From Cavia porcellus (lineage: Eukaryota; Chordata; Mammalia; Rodentia; Caviidae), in assembly GCF_034190915.1 (NCBI RefSeq), contig NW_026947545.1:2976001-3040000 (forward strand): a stretch of DNA of 64,000 nt, given 5' to 3'. Each line of letters begins with the position of its first letter. Position 1 is the stretch's first letter. A model generated the notes under the pieces. That model was not told the DNA's origin. It did no database searches and was given only the letters and a program-made list of their open reading frames with translations. Below, one piece after another: positions 51,701 to 63,978 of this stretch. The position numbers and the translations under genes are program-made.

Positions 51701-51986
51701 AGTCAGAAAAACATCACGGGGTGGTGTGAATCGGAGGGTCTGAATTAGGATAGGCAGTGAGTGGCAATGTAGGATGGAGAAAAGCACCGCGATTCGTCAG
51801 CATGGGGAGGTCAGGGAACATGCAGTGGCAATGTACGATAGGTTTCGGAAAAACATCGCGGGGTGGTGCGCATTGTATGGGTGTGTGTTACATTACATTC
51901 ACTAGTAGGAGTGTGAAAAACATCACGGAGTGGTGCGCATTGTATGGGTGCGTGTTACATTACATGCACTAGTAGGAGTTAGAAAA
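48751..51986 (+). repeat. Higher-order unit R7, copy a (3236 bp, 10 cassettes)
   Basis: A counts: 2,1,3,3,4,3,6,2,1,2. B1 starts: 48751, 49027, 49237, 49580, 49924, 50336, 50679, 51223, 51501, 51711. Rare changes include a one-base-longer A (TATGGATTCTGTG near 50227), a shortened B2 (CATGGGAGGTC near 50427), a GGTGCCATTG deletion near 51037, and a one-base insertion (CTAAAAAAACACC near 51360). All of these are also in copy b. The last cassette (51711) differs from copy b from about 51775 onward. Confidence 0.94.
50822..51222 (+). repeat. Run of six A monomers
   Basis: A monomers begin at 50822, 50889, 50956, 51023, 51089 and 51156, and the next B1 starts at 51223. The fourth is 66 bp because one base is missing in GGTGCCATTG. 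Three of the six carry CTCA or AAATCA at the start instead of ACATCA. The run is repeated unchanged at 54058-54458 in R7 copy b. Confidence 0.92.
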
Positions 51987-54900
51987 ACATCACGGGGTGG
52001 TGTGAATCGGAGGGTCTGAATTAGGATAGGCAGTGAGAGGCAATGTAGGTAGAGAAAAGCACCACGGGGTGGTCAGTATGGGGAGGTCAGGGAACATGCA
52101 GTGGCAATGTAGGATAGGATTCTGAAAAACATCGCGGGGTGGTGCCCATTGTATGGCTCTGTGTTACATTACATTCATTAGTAGGAGTGAGAAAAACATC
52201 ACGGGGTGGTGTGCATTGTATTGGTGTGTGTTACATTACATTCACTAGTAGGAGTGAGAAAAACATCACGGCGTGGTGTGAATCGGAGGGTCTGAATTAC
52301 GATAGGCAGTGAGTGGCAATGTAGGATGGAGAAAAGCACCGCAGGGTGGTCAGCATAGGGAGGTCAGGGAACATGCAGTGGCAATGTAGGATAGGTTTCT
52401 GAAAAACATCGCGGGGTGGTGCGCATTGTATGCGTGTGTGTTACATTATATTCACTAGTACGAGTGAGAAAAACATCACAGGGTGGTGTGAATCGGAGGG
52501 TCTGTATTTGGATAGGCAGTGAGTGGCAATGTAGGATGGAGAAAAGCACCGAGGTTGGTCAGCATTGGGAGGTCAGGGAACATGCTGTGGCAATGTAGGA
52601 TAGGTTTCTGAAAATCATCGCGGGGTGGTGCCCATTGTATGGCTCTGTGTTACATTACATTCATTAGTAGGAGTGAGAAAAACATCACGGGGTGGTGCGC
52701 ATTGTATGGGTGTGTGTTACATTACATTCACTAGTAGGAGTGATAAAAACATCACGGGGTGGTGCGCATTTTATGGGTGTGTGTTACATTACATTCACTA
52801 GTAGGAGTGAGAAAAACATCACGGGGTGGTGTGAATCCGAGGGTCTGAATTAGGATAGGGAGTGAGTGGCAATGTAGGATGGAGAAAAGCACCGCGACGT
52901 GGTCAGCATGGGGAGGTCAGGGAACATGCAGTGGCAATGTAGGATAGGTTTCTGAAAAACATCGCGGGGTGGTGCGCATGGTATGGGTGTGTGTTACATT
53001 ACATTCACTAGTAGGAGTGAGAAAAATATCACGGGGTGGTGCGCATTGTATGGGTGTGTGTTACATTACATTCAATAGTAGGAGTGAGAAAAATATCACG
53101 GGGTGGTGCGCATTGTATGGGTGTGTGTTACATTACATTCACTAGTAGGAGTGAGAAAAACATCACAGGGTGGTGTGAATCGGAAGGTCTGAATTAGGAT
53201 AGGCAGTGAGTGGCAATGTAGGATGGAGAAAAGCACCGCGGGGTGGTCAGCATGGGGAGGTCAGGGAACATGCAGTGGCAATGTAGGATAGGTTTCTGAA
53301 AAACATTGCGGAGTGGTGCACATTGTATGGGTGTGTGTTACATTACATTCACTAGTAGGAGTGAGAAAAATATCACAGGGTGGTGTGCATTGTGTGGGTG
53401 TGTGTTACATTACATTCAATAGTAGGAGTGAGAAAAACTTCACGGGGTGGTGCGCATTGTATGGATTCTGTGTTACATTACATTCACTAGTAGGAGTGAG
53501 AAAAACATCACGGGGTGGTACGCATTGTATGGGTGTGTGTTACATTACATTCACTAGTAGGAGTGAGAAAAACATCACGGGGTGGTGTGAATCGGAGGGT
53601 CTGAATTAGGATAGGTAGTGAGTAGCAATGTAGGATGGAGAAAAGCACCGCGGGGTGGTCAGCATGGGAGGTCAGGGAACATGCAGTGGCAATGTAGGAA
53701 AGGTTTCTGAAAAACATCGCGGGGTGGTGCGCATTGTATGAGTGTGTGTTACATTACATTCAGTAGTAGGAGAGAGAAAACCATCATTGGATGGTGCGCA
53801 TTGTATGGGTGTGTGTTACATTACATTCACTAGTAGGAGTGAGAAAAACATCACGGGGTGGAGCGCATTGTATGGCTGTGTGTTACATTACATTCACTAG
53901 TAGGAGTGAGAAAAACATCACGGGGAGGTGTGAATCGGAGGGTCTGAATTAGGATAGGCAGTGAGTGGCAATATAGGATGGAGAAAAGCACCACGGGGTG
54001 GTCCGCATGGGGAGGTCAGGGAACATGCAGTGGCAATGTAGGATATGTTTCTGAAAAACATCGCGTGGTGGTGCCCATTGTATGGGTGTGTGTTACATTA
54101 CATTCACTAGTAGGAGTGAGAAAAATATCACGGGGTGGTGCGCATTGTATGGGTGTGTGTTACATTACATTCACTAGTAGGAGTGAGAAAAACCTCACGG
54201 GGTGGTGCGCATTGTATGGGTGTGTGTTACATTACATTCACTAGTAGGAGTGAGAAAAACCTCATGGGGTGGTGCCATTGTATGGGTGTGTGTTACATTA
54301 CATTCAGTAGTAGGAGTGAGAAAAAAATCACGGGGTGGTGCGCATTGTATGAGTGTGTGTTACATTACATTCACTAGTAGGAGTGAGAAAAACATCACGG
54401 GGTGGTGCTCATTGTATGGGTTTGTGTTACATTACATTCACTAGTAGGAGTGAGAAAAACATCACGGGGTGGTGTTAATCGGAAGGTCTGAATTAGGATA
54501 GGCTGTGAGTGGCAATGTAGGATGGAGAAAAGCACCGAGGGGTGGTCAGCATGGGGAGGTCAGGGAACATGCAGTGGCAATGTAGGATAGGTTTCTAAAA
54601 AAACACCGTGGGGTGGTGCGCATTGTATGGGTGTGTGTTACATTACATTCATTAGTAGGAGTGAGGAAAACATCACAGGGTGGTGCCCATTTAATGGGTG
54701 TGTGTTACATTACATTCACTAGTAGGAGTGAGAAAAACATCACGCGGTGGTGTTAATCGGAGGGTCTGAATTTGGATAGGCAGTGAGTGGCAATGTAGGA
54801 TGGAGAAAAGCACCGCAGGGTGGTCAGCATGGGGAGGTCAGGGAACATGCAGTGGCAAAGTACGATAGGTTTCTGAAAAACATCGTCGGGTGGTGCGCAT

Positions 54901-55011
54901 TGTATGGGTGTGTGTTACATTACATTCACTAGTAGGAGTCAGAAAAACATCACGGGGTGGTGTGAATCGGAGGGTCTGAATTAGGATAGGCAGTGAGTGG
55001 CAATGTAGGAT
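51987..55011 (+). repeat. Higher-order unit R7, copy b (offset 3236)
   Basis: B1 starts 51987, 52263, 52473, 52816, 53160, 53572, 53915, 54459, 54737 and 54947 equal the copy a starts plus 3236, with the same A counts. Reading both in parallel I did not find a substitution inside the shared part, although copy a contains several dozen private variants relative to the consensus. The match starts one or two A monomers before 51987 (from about 51876) and stops at about 55011. Either the duplication is very recent or the assembly repeats one segment. Confidence 0.93.
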
Positions 55012-58000
55012 GAAGAAAAGCACCGCGGGGTGGTCAGCATGGGGAGGTCAGGGAACATGCAGTGGCAAGGTAGGATAGTTTTCTGAAAAAAATCACGGGG
55101 TGGTGCGCATTGTATGGGTGTGTGTTACATTACATTCACTAGTAGGAGTGAGAAAAACATCACGGGGAGGGGCGCATTGTATGGATGTGTGTTACATTAC
55201 ATTTACTAGTAGGAGTGAGAAAAACATCGCGGGGTGGTGCGCATTGTATGGGTGTTTGTTACATTACATTCACTAGTAGGAGTGAGAAAAACATCACGGG
55301 GTGGAGTGAATCGGAGAGTCTGAATTAGGATAGGCTGTGAGTGGCAATGTAGGATGGAGAAAAGCACCGCGGCGTGGTCAGCATGGGGAGGTCAGGGAAC
55401 ATGCAGTGGCAATGTAGGATAGGTTTCTGAAAAACATCGCGGGGTGGTGCGCATTGTATGGGTGTGTGTTACATTACAATCACTAGAAGGAGTGAGAAAA
55501 ACATCACGGGGTGGTGTGAATCGGAGGGTCTGAATTAGGATAGGCAGTGAGTGGCAATGTAGAATGGAGTAAAGCACCGTGGGGTGGTCAGCATGGGGAG
55601 GTCAGGGAAAATGCTGTGGCAATGTAGGATAGGTTTCTGAAAAACATCGCGGGGTGGTGCGCATTGTATGGGTGTGTGTTACATTACATTCACTAGTAGG
55701 ATTGAGAAAATATCACAGGGTGTTGTGCATTGTATGGGTGTGTGTTACATTACATTCAATAGTAGGAGTGAGAAAAACATCACGGGGTGGTGCGCATTGT
55801 ATGGGTGTGTGTTACATTACATTCGCTAGTAGGAGTGAGAAAAACATCATGGGGTGGTGCGCATTGTATGGGTGTGTGTTACATTTCATTCACTAGAAGA
55901 GTGAGAAAAACATCACGGGGTGGTGTGAATCGGAGGGTCTAAATTAGGATAGGCAGTGAGTGGCAATGTAGGATGGACAAAAGCACCGCGGGGTGGTCAG
56001 CATGGGGAGGTCAGGGAACATGCAGTGGAAATGTAGGATAGGTTTCTCAAAAACACCGCGGAGTGGTGCGCATTGTATGGGTGTGTGTTACATTACATTC
56101 ATTAGTAGGAGTGAGGAAAACATCAAGGGGTGGTGCGCATTGTATGGGTGTGTGTTACATTACATTCACTAGTAGGAGTGAGAAAAACATCACGGGGTGG
56201 TGTTAATCGGCGGGTCTGAATTTGGATAGGCAGTGAGTGGCAATGTAGGATGGAGAAAAGCACCGCAGGGTGGTCAGCATGGGAAGGTCAGGGAACATGC
56301 AGTGGGAAAGTAGGATAGGTTTCTGAAAAACATCGTCGGGTGGTGCGCATTGTATGGGTGTGTGATACATTACATTCAATAGTAGGAGTGAGAAAAACAT
56401 CACGGGGTGGTGTGAATCGGAGGGTCTGAATTAGGATAGGCAGTGAGTGGCAATGTAGGATGAAGAAAAGCACCGCGTGGTGGTCAGCATGGGGAGGTCA
56501 GGGAACATGCAGTGGCAATGTAGGATAGTTTTCTGAAAAACATCACGGGGTGGTGCGCATTGTATGGGTGTGTTACATTACATTCTCTAGTAGGAGTGAG
56601 GAAAACATCACGGGGTGGTGTGAATCGGAGGGTCTGATTTAGGATAGGCAGTGAGTGGCAATGTAGGATGGAGAAAAGCACCGCGGTTCGTCAGCAGGGG
56701 GAGGTCAGGGAACATGCAGTGGCAATGCAGGATAGGTTTCTGAAAAACATCGCGGTGTGGTGCGCATTGTATGGGTGTGTGTTACATTACATTCATTAGT
56801 ACGAGTGAGAAAAACATCACGGGGTGGTGCGCATTGTATGGGTGTGTGTTACATTACATTCACTAGTAGGAGTGAGAAAAACCTCACGGGGTGGTGCGCA
56901 TTGTATGGGTGTGTGTTACATTACATTCACTAGTAGGAGTGAGAAAAACATCACGGGGTGGTGCCATTGTATGGGTGTGTGTTACATTACATTCACTAGT
57001 AGGAGTGAGAAAAACATCACGTGGTGGTGCACATTGTATGGGTGTGTGTTACATTACATTCACTAGTAGGAGTGAGAAAAACATCACGGGGTGGTGTGAA
57101 TCGGAAGGTCTGAATTAGGATAGGCTGTGAGTGGCAATGTAGGATGGAGAAAAGCACCGTGGGGTGGTCAGCATGGGGAGGACAGGGAACATGCAGTTGC
57201 AAAGTAGGATCGGTTTCTGAAAAACATCGTCGGGTGGTGCGCATTGTATGGGTGTGTGTTACATTACATTCACTAGTAGGAGTGAGAAAAACATCACGGT
57301 GTGGTGCGCATTGTATGGGTGTGTGCTACATTACATTCACTAGTAGGAGAGAGAAAAACCTCACGGGGTGGTGCGCATTGTATGGGTGTGTGTTACATTA
57401 CATTCACTAGTAGGAGTGAGAAAAACATCACGGGGTGGTGTGAATCGGAGGGTCTGAATTAGAATAGGCAGTGAGTGGCAATGTAGGATGAAGAAAAGCA
57501 CCGCGGGGTGGTCAGCATGGGGAGGTCAGGGAACATGCAGTGGCAATGTAGGATAGTTTTCTGAAAAACATCACGGGGTGGTGCGCATTGTATGGGTGTG
57601 TTACATTACATTCACTAGTAGGAGTGAGAAAAACATCACGTGTTGGTGCTCATTGTATGGGTGTGTGTTACATTACATTCACTAGTAGGAGTCAGAAAAA
57701 CATCACGGGGTGGTGTGAATTGGAGGGTCTGAATTAGGATAGGCAGTGAGTGGCAATGTAGGATGAAGAAAAGCACCGCGGGGTGGTCAGCATGGGGAGG
57801 TCAGGGAACATGCAGTGGAATGTAGGATAGTTTTCTGAAAAAAATCACGGGGTGGTGCGCCTTGTATGGGTGTGTGTTACATTACATTCACTAGTAGGAG
57901 TGAGAAAAACATCACGGGGAGGGGCGCATTGTATGGGTGTGTGTTACATTACATTTACTAGTAGGAGTGAGAAAAACATCACGGGGTGGTGCGCATTGTA

Positions 58001-58042
58001 TGGGTGTGTGTTACATTACATTCACTAGTAGGAGTGAGAAAA
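54459..58042 (+). repeat. Higher-order unit R8, copy a (3584 bp)
   Basis: A counts: 2,1,3,1,4,2,1,1,5,3,2. B1 starts: 54459, 54737, 54947, 55291, 55501, 55910, 56187, 56397, 56605, 57081, 57425, 57700. The first cassettes also belong to R7 copy b, so R7 and R8 overlap as R4 and R5 do. Offsets to copy b drift from 3583 to 3586 through small indels. The copies differ at more sites than R4, R5 or R7, so this is the oldest clear pair in the right half. Confidence 0.85.
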
Positions 58043-60400
58043 ACATCACGGGGTGGTGTGAATCGGAAGGTCTGAATTAGGATAGGCTGTGAGTGGCAAT
58101 GTAGGATGGAGAAAAGCACCGCGGGGTGGTCAGCATGGGGAGGTCAGGGAACATGCAGTGGCAATATAGGATAGGTTTCTGAAAAACACCGCGGGGTGGT
58201 GCGCATTTTATGGGTGTGTGTTACATTACATTCATTAGTAGGAGTGAGGAAAACATCACAGGGTGGTGCCCATTGTATGGGTGTGTGTTACATTACATTC
58301 ACTAGTAGGAGTGAGAAAAACATCACGGGGTGGTGTTAATCGGAGGGTCTGAATTTGGATAGGCAGTGAGTGGCAATGTAGGATGGAGAAAAGCACCGCA
58401 TGGTGGTGAGCATGGGGAGGTCAGGGAACATGCAGTTGCAAAGTAGGATAGGTTTCTGAAAAACATCGTCGGGTGGTGCGCATTGTATGGGTGTGTGTTA
58501 CATTACATTCACTAGTAGGAGTCAGAAAAACATCACGGGGTGGTGTGAATCGGACGGTCTGAATTAGGATAGGCAGTGAGTGGCAATGTAGGATGAAGAA
58601 AAGCACCGCGGGGTGGTCAGCATGGGGAGGTCAGGGAACATGCAGTGTCAATGTAGGATAGTTTTCTGAAAAAAATCACGGGGTGGTGCGCCTTGTATGG
58701 GTGTGTGTTACATTACATTTACTAGTAGGAGTGAGAAAAACATCACGGGGTGGTGCGCATTGTATGGGTGTGTGTTACATTACATTTACTAGTAGGAGTG
58801 AGAAAAACATCACGGGGTGGTGCGCATTGTATGGGTGTGTGTTACATTACATTCAATAGTAGGAGTGAGAAAAACATCACGGGGTGGTGTGAATCAGAGG
58901 GTCTGAATTAGGATAGGCTGTGAGTGGCAATGTAGGATGGAGAAAAGCACCGCGGCGTGGTCAGCATGGGGAGGTCAGGGAACATGCAGTGGCAATGTAG
59001 GATAGGTTTCTGAAAAACATCGCGGGGTGGTGCGCATTGTATGGGTGTGTGTTACATTACAATCACTAGTAGGAGTGAGAAAAACATCACGGGGTGGTGT
59101 GAATCGGAGGGTCTGAATTAGGATAGGCAGTGAGTGGCAATGTAGAATGGAGTAAAGCACCGCGGGGTGGTCAGCATGGGGAGGTCAGGCAACATGCAGT
59201 GGCAATGTAGGATAGGTTTCTGAAAAACATCGCGGGGTGGTGCGCATTGTATGGGTGTGTGTTACATTACATTCACTAGTAGGATTGAGAAAAATATCAC
59301 AGGGTGGTGTGCATTGTATGGGTGTGTGTTACATTACATTCAATAGTAGGAGTGAGAAAAACATCACGGTGTGGTGCGCATTGTATGGGTGTGTGTCACA
59401 TTACATTCACTAGTAGGAGTGAGAAAAACATCATGGGGTGGTGCGCATTGTATGGGTGTGTCTTACCTTTCATTCACTAGTAGAGTGAGAAAAACATCAC
59501 GGGGTGGTGTGATTCGGAGGGTCTGAATTAGGATAGGCAGTGAGTCGCAATGTAGGATGGAGAAAAGCACCGCGGGGTGGTCAGCATGGGGAGGTCAGGG
59601 AACATGCAGTGGAAATATAGGATAAGTTTCTGAAAAACACCGCGGAGTGGTGCGCCTTGTATGGGTGTGTGTTACATTACATTCATTAGTAGGAGTGAGG
59701 AAAACATCACGGGGTGGTGCGCATTGTATGGGTGTGTGTTACATTACATTCACTAGTAGGAGTGAGAAAAACATCATGGGGTGGTGTTAATCGGCGGGTC
59801 TGAATTTGGATAGGCAGTGGGTGGCAATGTAGGATGGAGAAAAGCACCGCAGGGTGGTCAGCATGGGAAGGTCATTGAACATGCAGTGGCAAAGTAGGAT
59901 AGGTTTCTGAAAAACATCGTCGGGTGGTGCGCATTGTATGGGTGTGTGATACATTACATTCAATAATAGGAGTGAGAAAAACATCACGGGGTGGTGTGAA
60001 TAGGAGGGTCTGAATTAGGATAGGCAGTGAGTGGCAATGTAGGATGAAGAAAAGCACCGCGGGGTGGTCAGCATGGGGAGGTCAGGGAACATGCAGTGGC
60101 AATGTAGGATAGTTTTCTGAAAAACATCACGGGGTGGTGCGCATTGTATGGGTGTGTGTTACATTACATTCACTAGTAGGAGTGAGAAAAACATCACGGG
60201 GTGGTGTGAATCGGAGGGTCTGATTTAGGATAGGCAGTGAGTGGCAATGTAGGGTGGAGAAAAGCACCGCGGGGTGGTCAGCATGGGTAGGTCAGGGAAC
60301 ATGCAGTGGCAATGTAGCATAGGTTTCTGAAAAACATCGCGGGGTGGTGCGCATTGTATGGGTGTGTGTTAAATTACATTCACTAGTAGGAGTGAGAAAA
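58043..60400 (+). repeat. Higher-order unit R8, copy b, partial
   Basis: A counts: 2,1,3,1,4,2,1,1,1. B1 starts: 58043, 58320, 58530, 58874, 59084, 59494, 59771, 59981, 60191. The match with copy a holds for eight cassettes and ends after 60191, where copy a has a five-A run and this copy has a single A. Shared alleles include TTAATCGG, ATCGTCGGG, GATACATTAC and AGAATGGAGTAAAG. Confidence 0.85.
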
Positions 60401-63400
60401 ACATCACGGGGTAGTTTGAATAGGAGGGTCTGAACTAGGATAGGCAGTGAGTGGCAATGTAGGATGAAGAAAATCACCGCGGGGTGGTCAGCATGGGGAG
60501 GTCAGGGAACATGCAGTGGCAATGTAGGATAGTTTTCGGAAAAACATCACGGGGTGGTGCGCATTGTATGGGTGTGTGTTACATTACATTCACTATTAGG
60601 AGTGAGAAAAACATCACGGGGTGGTGCGCATTGTGTGGGTGTGTGTTACATTACATTCACTAGTAGGAGTGAGAAAAACATCACGGGGTGGTGTGAATCG
60701 GAGGGTCTGAATTAGGATAGGCAGTGATTGGCAATGTAGGATGGAGAAAAGCACCGCAGGGTGGTCAACATGGGGAGGTCAGGGAACATGCAGTGGCAAT
60801 GTAGGATAGGTTTCTGAAAAACATCATGGGGTGGTGAATATCGTATGGGTGTGTGTTACATTACATTAACTAGTAGGAGTGAGAAAAATATCACGGGGTG
60901 GTGCGCATTGTATGGGTGTGTGTTACATTACATTCACTAGTAGGAGTGAGAAAAACATCACGGGGTGGTGCGCATTGTATGGGTGTGTGTTACCTTACAT
61001 TTACTAGTAGGAGAGAGAAAAACATCACGGGGTGGTGCGTATTTTATGGTTGTGTGTTACATTACATTCACTAGTAGGAGTGAGAAAAACATCACGGGGT
61101 GGTGTGAATCGGAGGGTCTGAATTACAATAGGCAGTGAGTGGCAATGTAGGATGGAGTAAAGCACCGTGGGGTGGTCAGCATGGGGAGGTCATTGAACAT
61201 GCAGTTGCAATGTAGGATAGGTTTCTGAAAATCATCGCGGGGTTGTGCGCATTTTATGGGTGTGTGTTACATTACATTCACTAGTAGGAGTGAGAAAAAC
61301 ATCGCGGGGTGGTGCGCATTGTATGGGTGTGTGTTACATTACATTCACTAGTAGGAGTGAGAAAAACATCACGGGGTGGTGCGCATTGTATGGGTGTGTG
61401 TTACATTACATTCACTAGTAGGAGTGAGAAAAACATCACGGGTGGTGTGAATCGGAGGGTCTCAATTAGGATAGGCAGTGAGTAGCAATGTAGGATGGAG
61501 ACAAGCACCGCGGGGTGGTCAGCATGGGGAGGTCAGGGAACATGCGGTGGCCATGTAGGATAGGTTTCTGAAAAACATCGCGGGGTGGTGTGCATTGTAT
61601 GGGTGTGTGTTACATTACATTCACTAGTAGGAGTGAGAAAAACATCACGGGGTGGTGCGCATTGTATGGGTGTGTATTACATTACATTCACTAGTAGGAG
61701 TGAGAAAAACATCACGGGGTGGTGCGCATTGTATGGGTGTGTGTTACATTACATTCACTAGTAGGAGTGAGAAAAACATCATGGGGTGGTGCGCATTGTA
61801 TGGGTGTGTGTTACATTACATTCACTAGTAGGAGTTAGAAAAACATCACAGGGTGGTGTGAATCGGAGGGTCTGAATTAGGATAGGCAGTGAGTGGCAAT
61901 GTAGGTAGAGAAAAGCACCGCGGGGTGGTCAGTATGGGGAGGTCAGGGAACATGCAGTGGCAATGTAGGATAGGTTTCTGAAAAACATCGCGGGGTGGTG
62001 CGCATTGTATGGGTGTGTGTTACATTACATTCACTAGTAGGAGTGAGAAAAACATAACGGGGTGGTGTGAATCGGAGGGTCTGAATTAGGATAGGCAGTG
62101 AGTGGCAATGTAGGATGGAGAAAAGCACCTAGGTTGGTCAGCATGGGGAGGTCAGGGAACATGCTGTGGCAATGTAGGATAGGTTTCTGAAAATCATCGC
62201 GGGGTGGTGCCCATTGTATGGGTGTGTGTTACATTACATTCATTAGTAGGAGTGAGAAAAACATCACGGGGTGGTGCGCATTGCATGGGTGTGTGTTACA
62301 TTACATTCACTAGTAGGAGTGAGAAAAACATCACGGGGTGGTGTGAATCGGAGGGTCTGAATTTGGATAGGCAGTGAGTGGCAATGTAGGATGGAGAAAA
62401 GCACCGTGGGGTGGTCAGCATGGGGAGGTCAGGGAACATGCAATGGCAATGTAGGATAGGTTTATGAAAAACATCGCGTGGTGGTGCGCATTGTATGGGT
62501 GTGTGTTACATTACATTCACTAGTAGGAGTGAGAAAAACATCACGGGGTGGTGCGCATTGTATGGGTGTGTGTTACATTACATTCACTAGTAGGAGTGAG
62601 AAAAACATCACGGGGTGGTGTGAATCGGAGGGTCTGAATTAGGATAGGCAGTGAGTGGCAATGTAGGATGGAGAAAAGCACCGCGGGGTGGTCAGCATGG
62701 GGAGGTCAGGAAACATGCAGTGGCAATGTAGGATAGGTTTCTGAAAATCATCGCGGGGTGGTGCCCATTGTATGGGTGTGTGTACATTACATTCATTATT
62801 AGGAGTGAGAAAAACATCACGGGGTGGTGCGCATTGTATTGGTGTGTGTTACATTACATTCACTAATAGGAGTGAGAAAAACATCACGGGGTGGTGCGCA
62901 TTTTATGGGTGTGTGTTACATTACATTCACTAGTAGGAGTGAGAAAAACATCACGGGGTGGTGTGAATCGGAGGGTCTGAATTAGGATAGGGAGTGAGTG
63001 GCAATGTAGGTTGGAGAAAAGCACCGCGGCGTGGTCAGCATGGGGAGGTCAGGGAACATGCAGTGGCAATGTAGGATAGGTTTCTGAAAAACATCGCGGG
63101 CCTGTGCACATGGTATGGGTGTGTGTTACATTACATTCACTAGTAGGAGTGAGAAAAACATCACGGGGTTGTGCATATTTTATGGTTGTGTGTTACATTA
63201 CATTCACTAGTAGGAGTGAGAAAAACATCACGGGGTGGTGTGAATCGGAGGGTCTGAATTAGGATAGGCAGTGAGTGGCAATGTAGGATGGAGTAAAGCA
63301 CCACAGGTTGTCAGCATGGGGAGGTCAGGGAACATGCAGTGGCAATGTAGAATAGGTTTCTGAAAAACATCGCGGGGTGGTGCGCATTGTATGGGTGTGT

Positions 63401-63978
63401 GTTACATTACGTTCACTAGTAGGAGTGAGAAAAACATCACGGGGTGGTGCGCATTGTATGGGTGTGTGTTACATTACATTCACTAGTAGGAGTGAGAAAA
63501 ACCTCACGGGGTGGTGCGCATTGTATGGGTGTGTGTCACATTACATTCACTAGTAGGAGTGAGAAAAACATCACGGGGTGGTGCGCATTGTATTGGTGTG
63601 TGTTACATTACATTCACTAGTAGGAGTGAGAAATACATCACGGGGTGGTACGCATTGTATGGGTGTGTGTTACATTGCATTCACTAGTATTAGTGAGAAA
63701 AACATCACGGGGTGGTGCGCATTGTATGGCTGTGTGTTACATTACATTCACTAGTAGGAGTGAGAAAAACATCACGGGGTGGTGCGCATTGTATGGGTGT
63801 GTGTTACATTACATTCACTAGTAGGAGTGAGAAAAACATCACGCGGTGGTGTGAATAGGAGGGTCTGAATTAGGATAGGCAGTGAGTGGCAATGTTGAAT
63901 GGAGAAAAGCACCGCGGGGTGGTCAGCATGGGGAGGTCAGGGAACATGCAGTGGCAATGTAGGATAGGTTTCTGAAAT
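60401..63978 (+). repeat. Terminal stretch R9, no clear duplicate in window
   Basis: A counts: 2,4,3,4,1,2,2,3,2,7. B1 starts: 60401, 60678, 61089, 61433, 61843, 62052, 62328, 62605, 62948, 63225, 63836. Most monomers are close to the consensus, with isolated private changes (for example GGGCCTGTGCACATGG at about 63098). One GTAGGTAGAG B1 sits at 61843, but the allele chain that usually follows it is absent. Confidence 0.85.
63367..63835 (+). repeat. Longest A run: seven consecutive A monomers
   Basis: Seven exact 67-bp steps separate the end of a B2 at 63366 from the B1 at 63836 (starts 63367, 63434, 63501, 63568, 63635, 63702, 63769). No indel breaks the register. Single-base differences among the copies (TACGTTCAC, ACCTCACG, TGTATTGG, TAGTATTAG, TATGGCTG) show that they are not seven fresh copies of one monomer. 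Confidence 0.95.

Noticed and set aside
63080..63120. Possible unique insertion at GGGCCTGTGCACATGG.
   Set aside because: The flanking register is unchanged and the A monomer keeps 67 bp. It is a cluster of substitutions, not inserted sequence.
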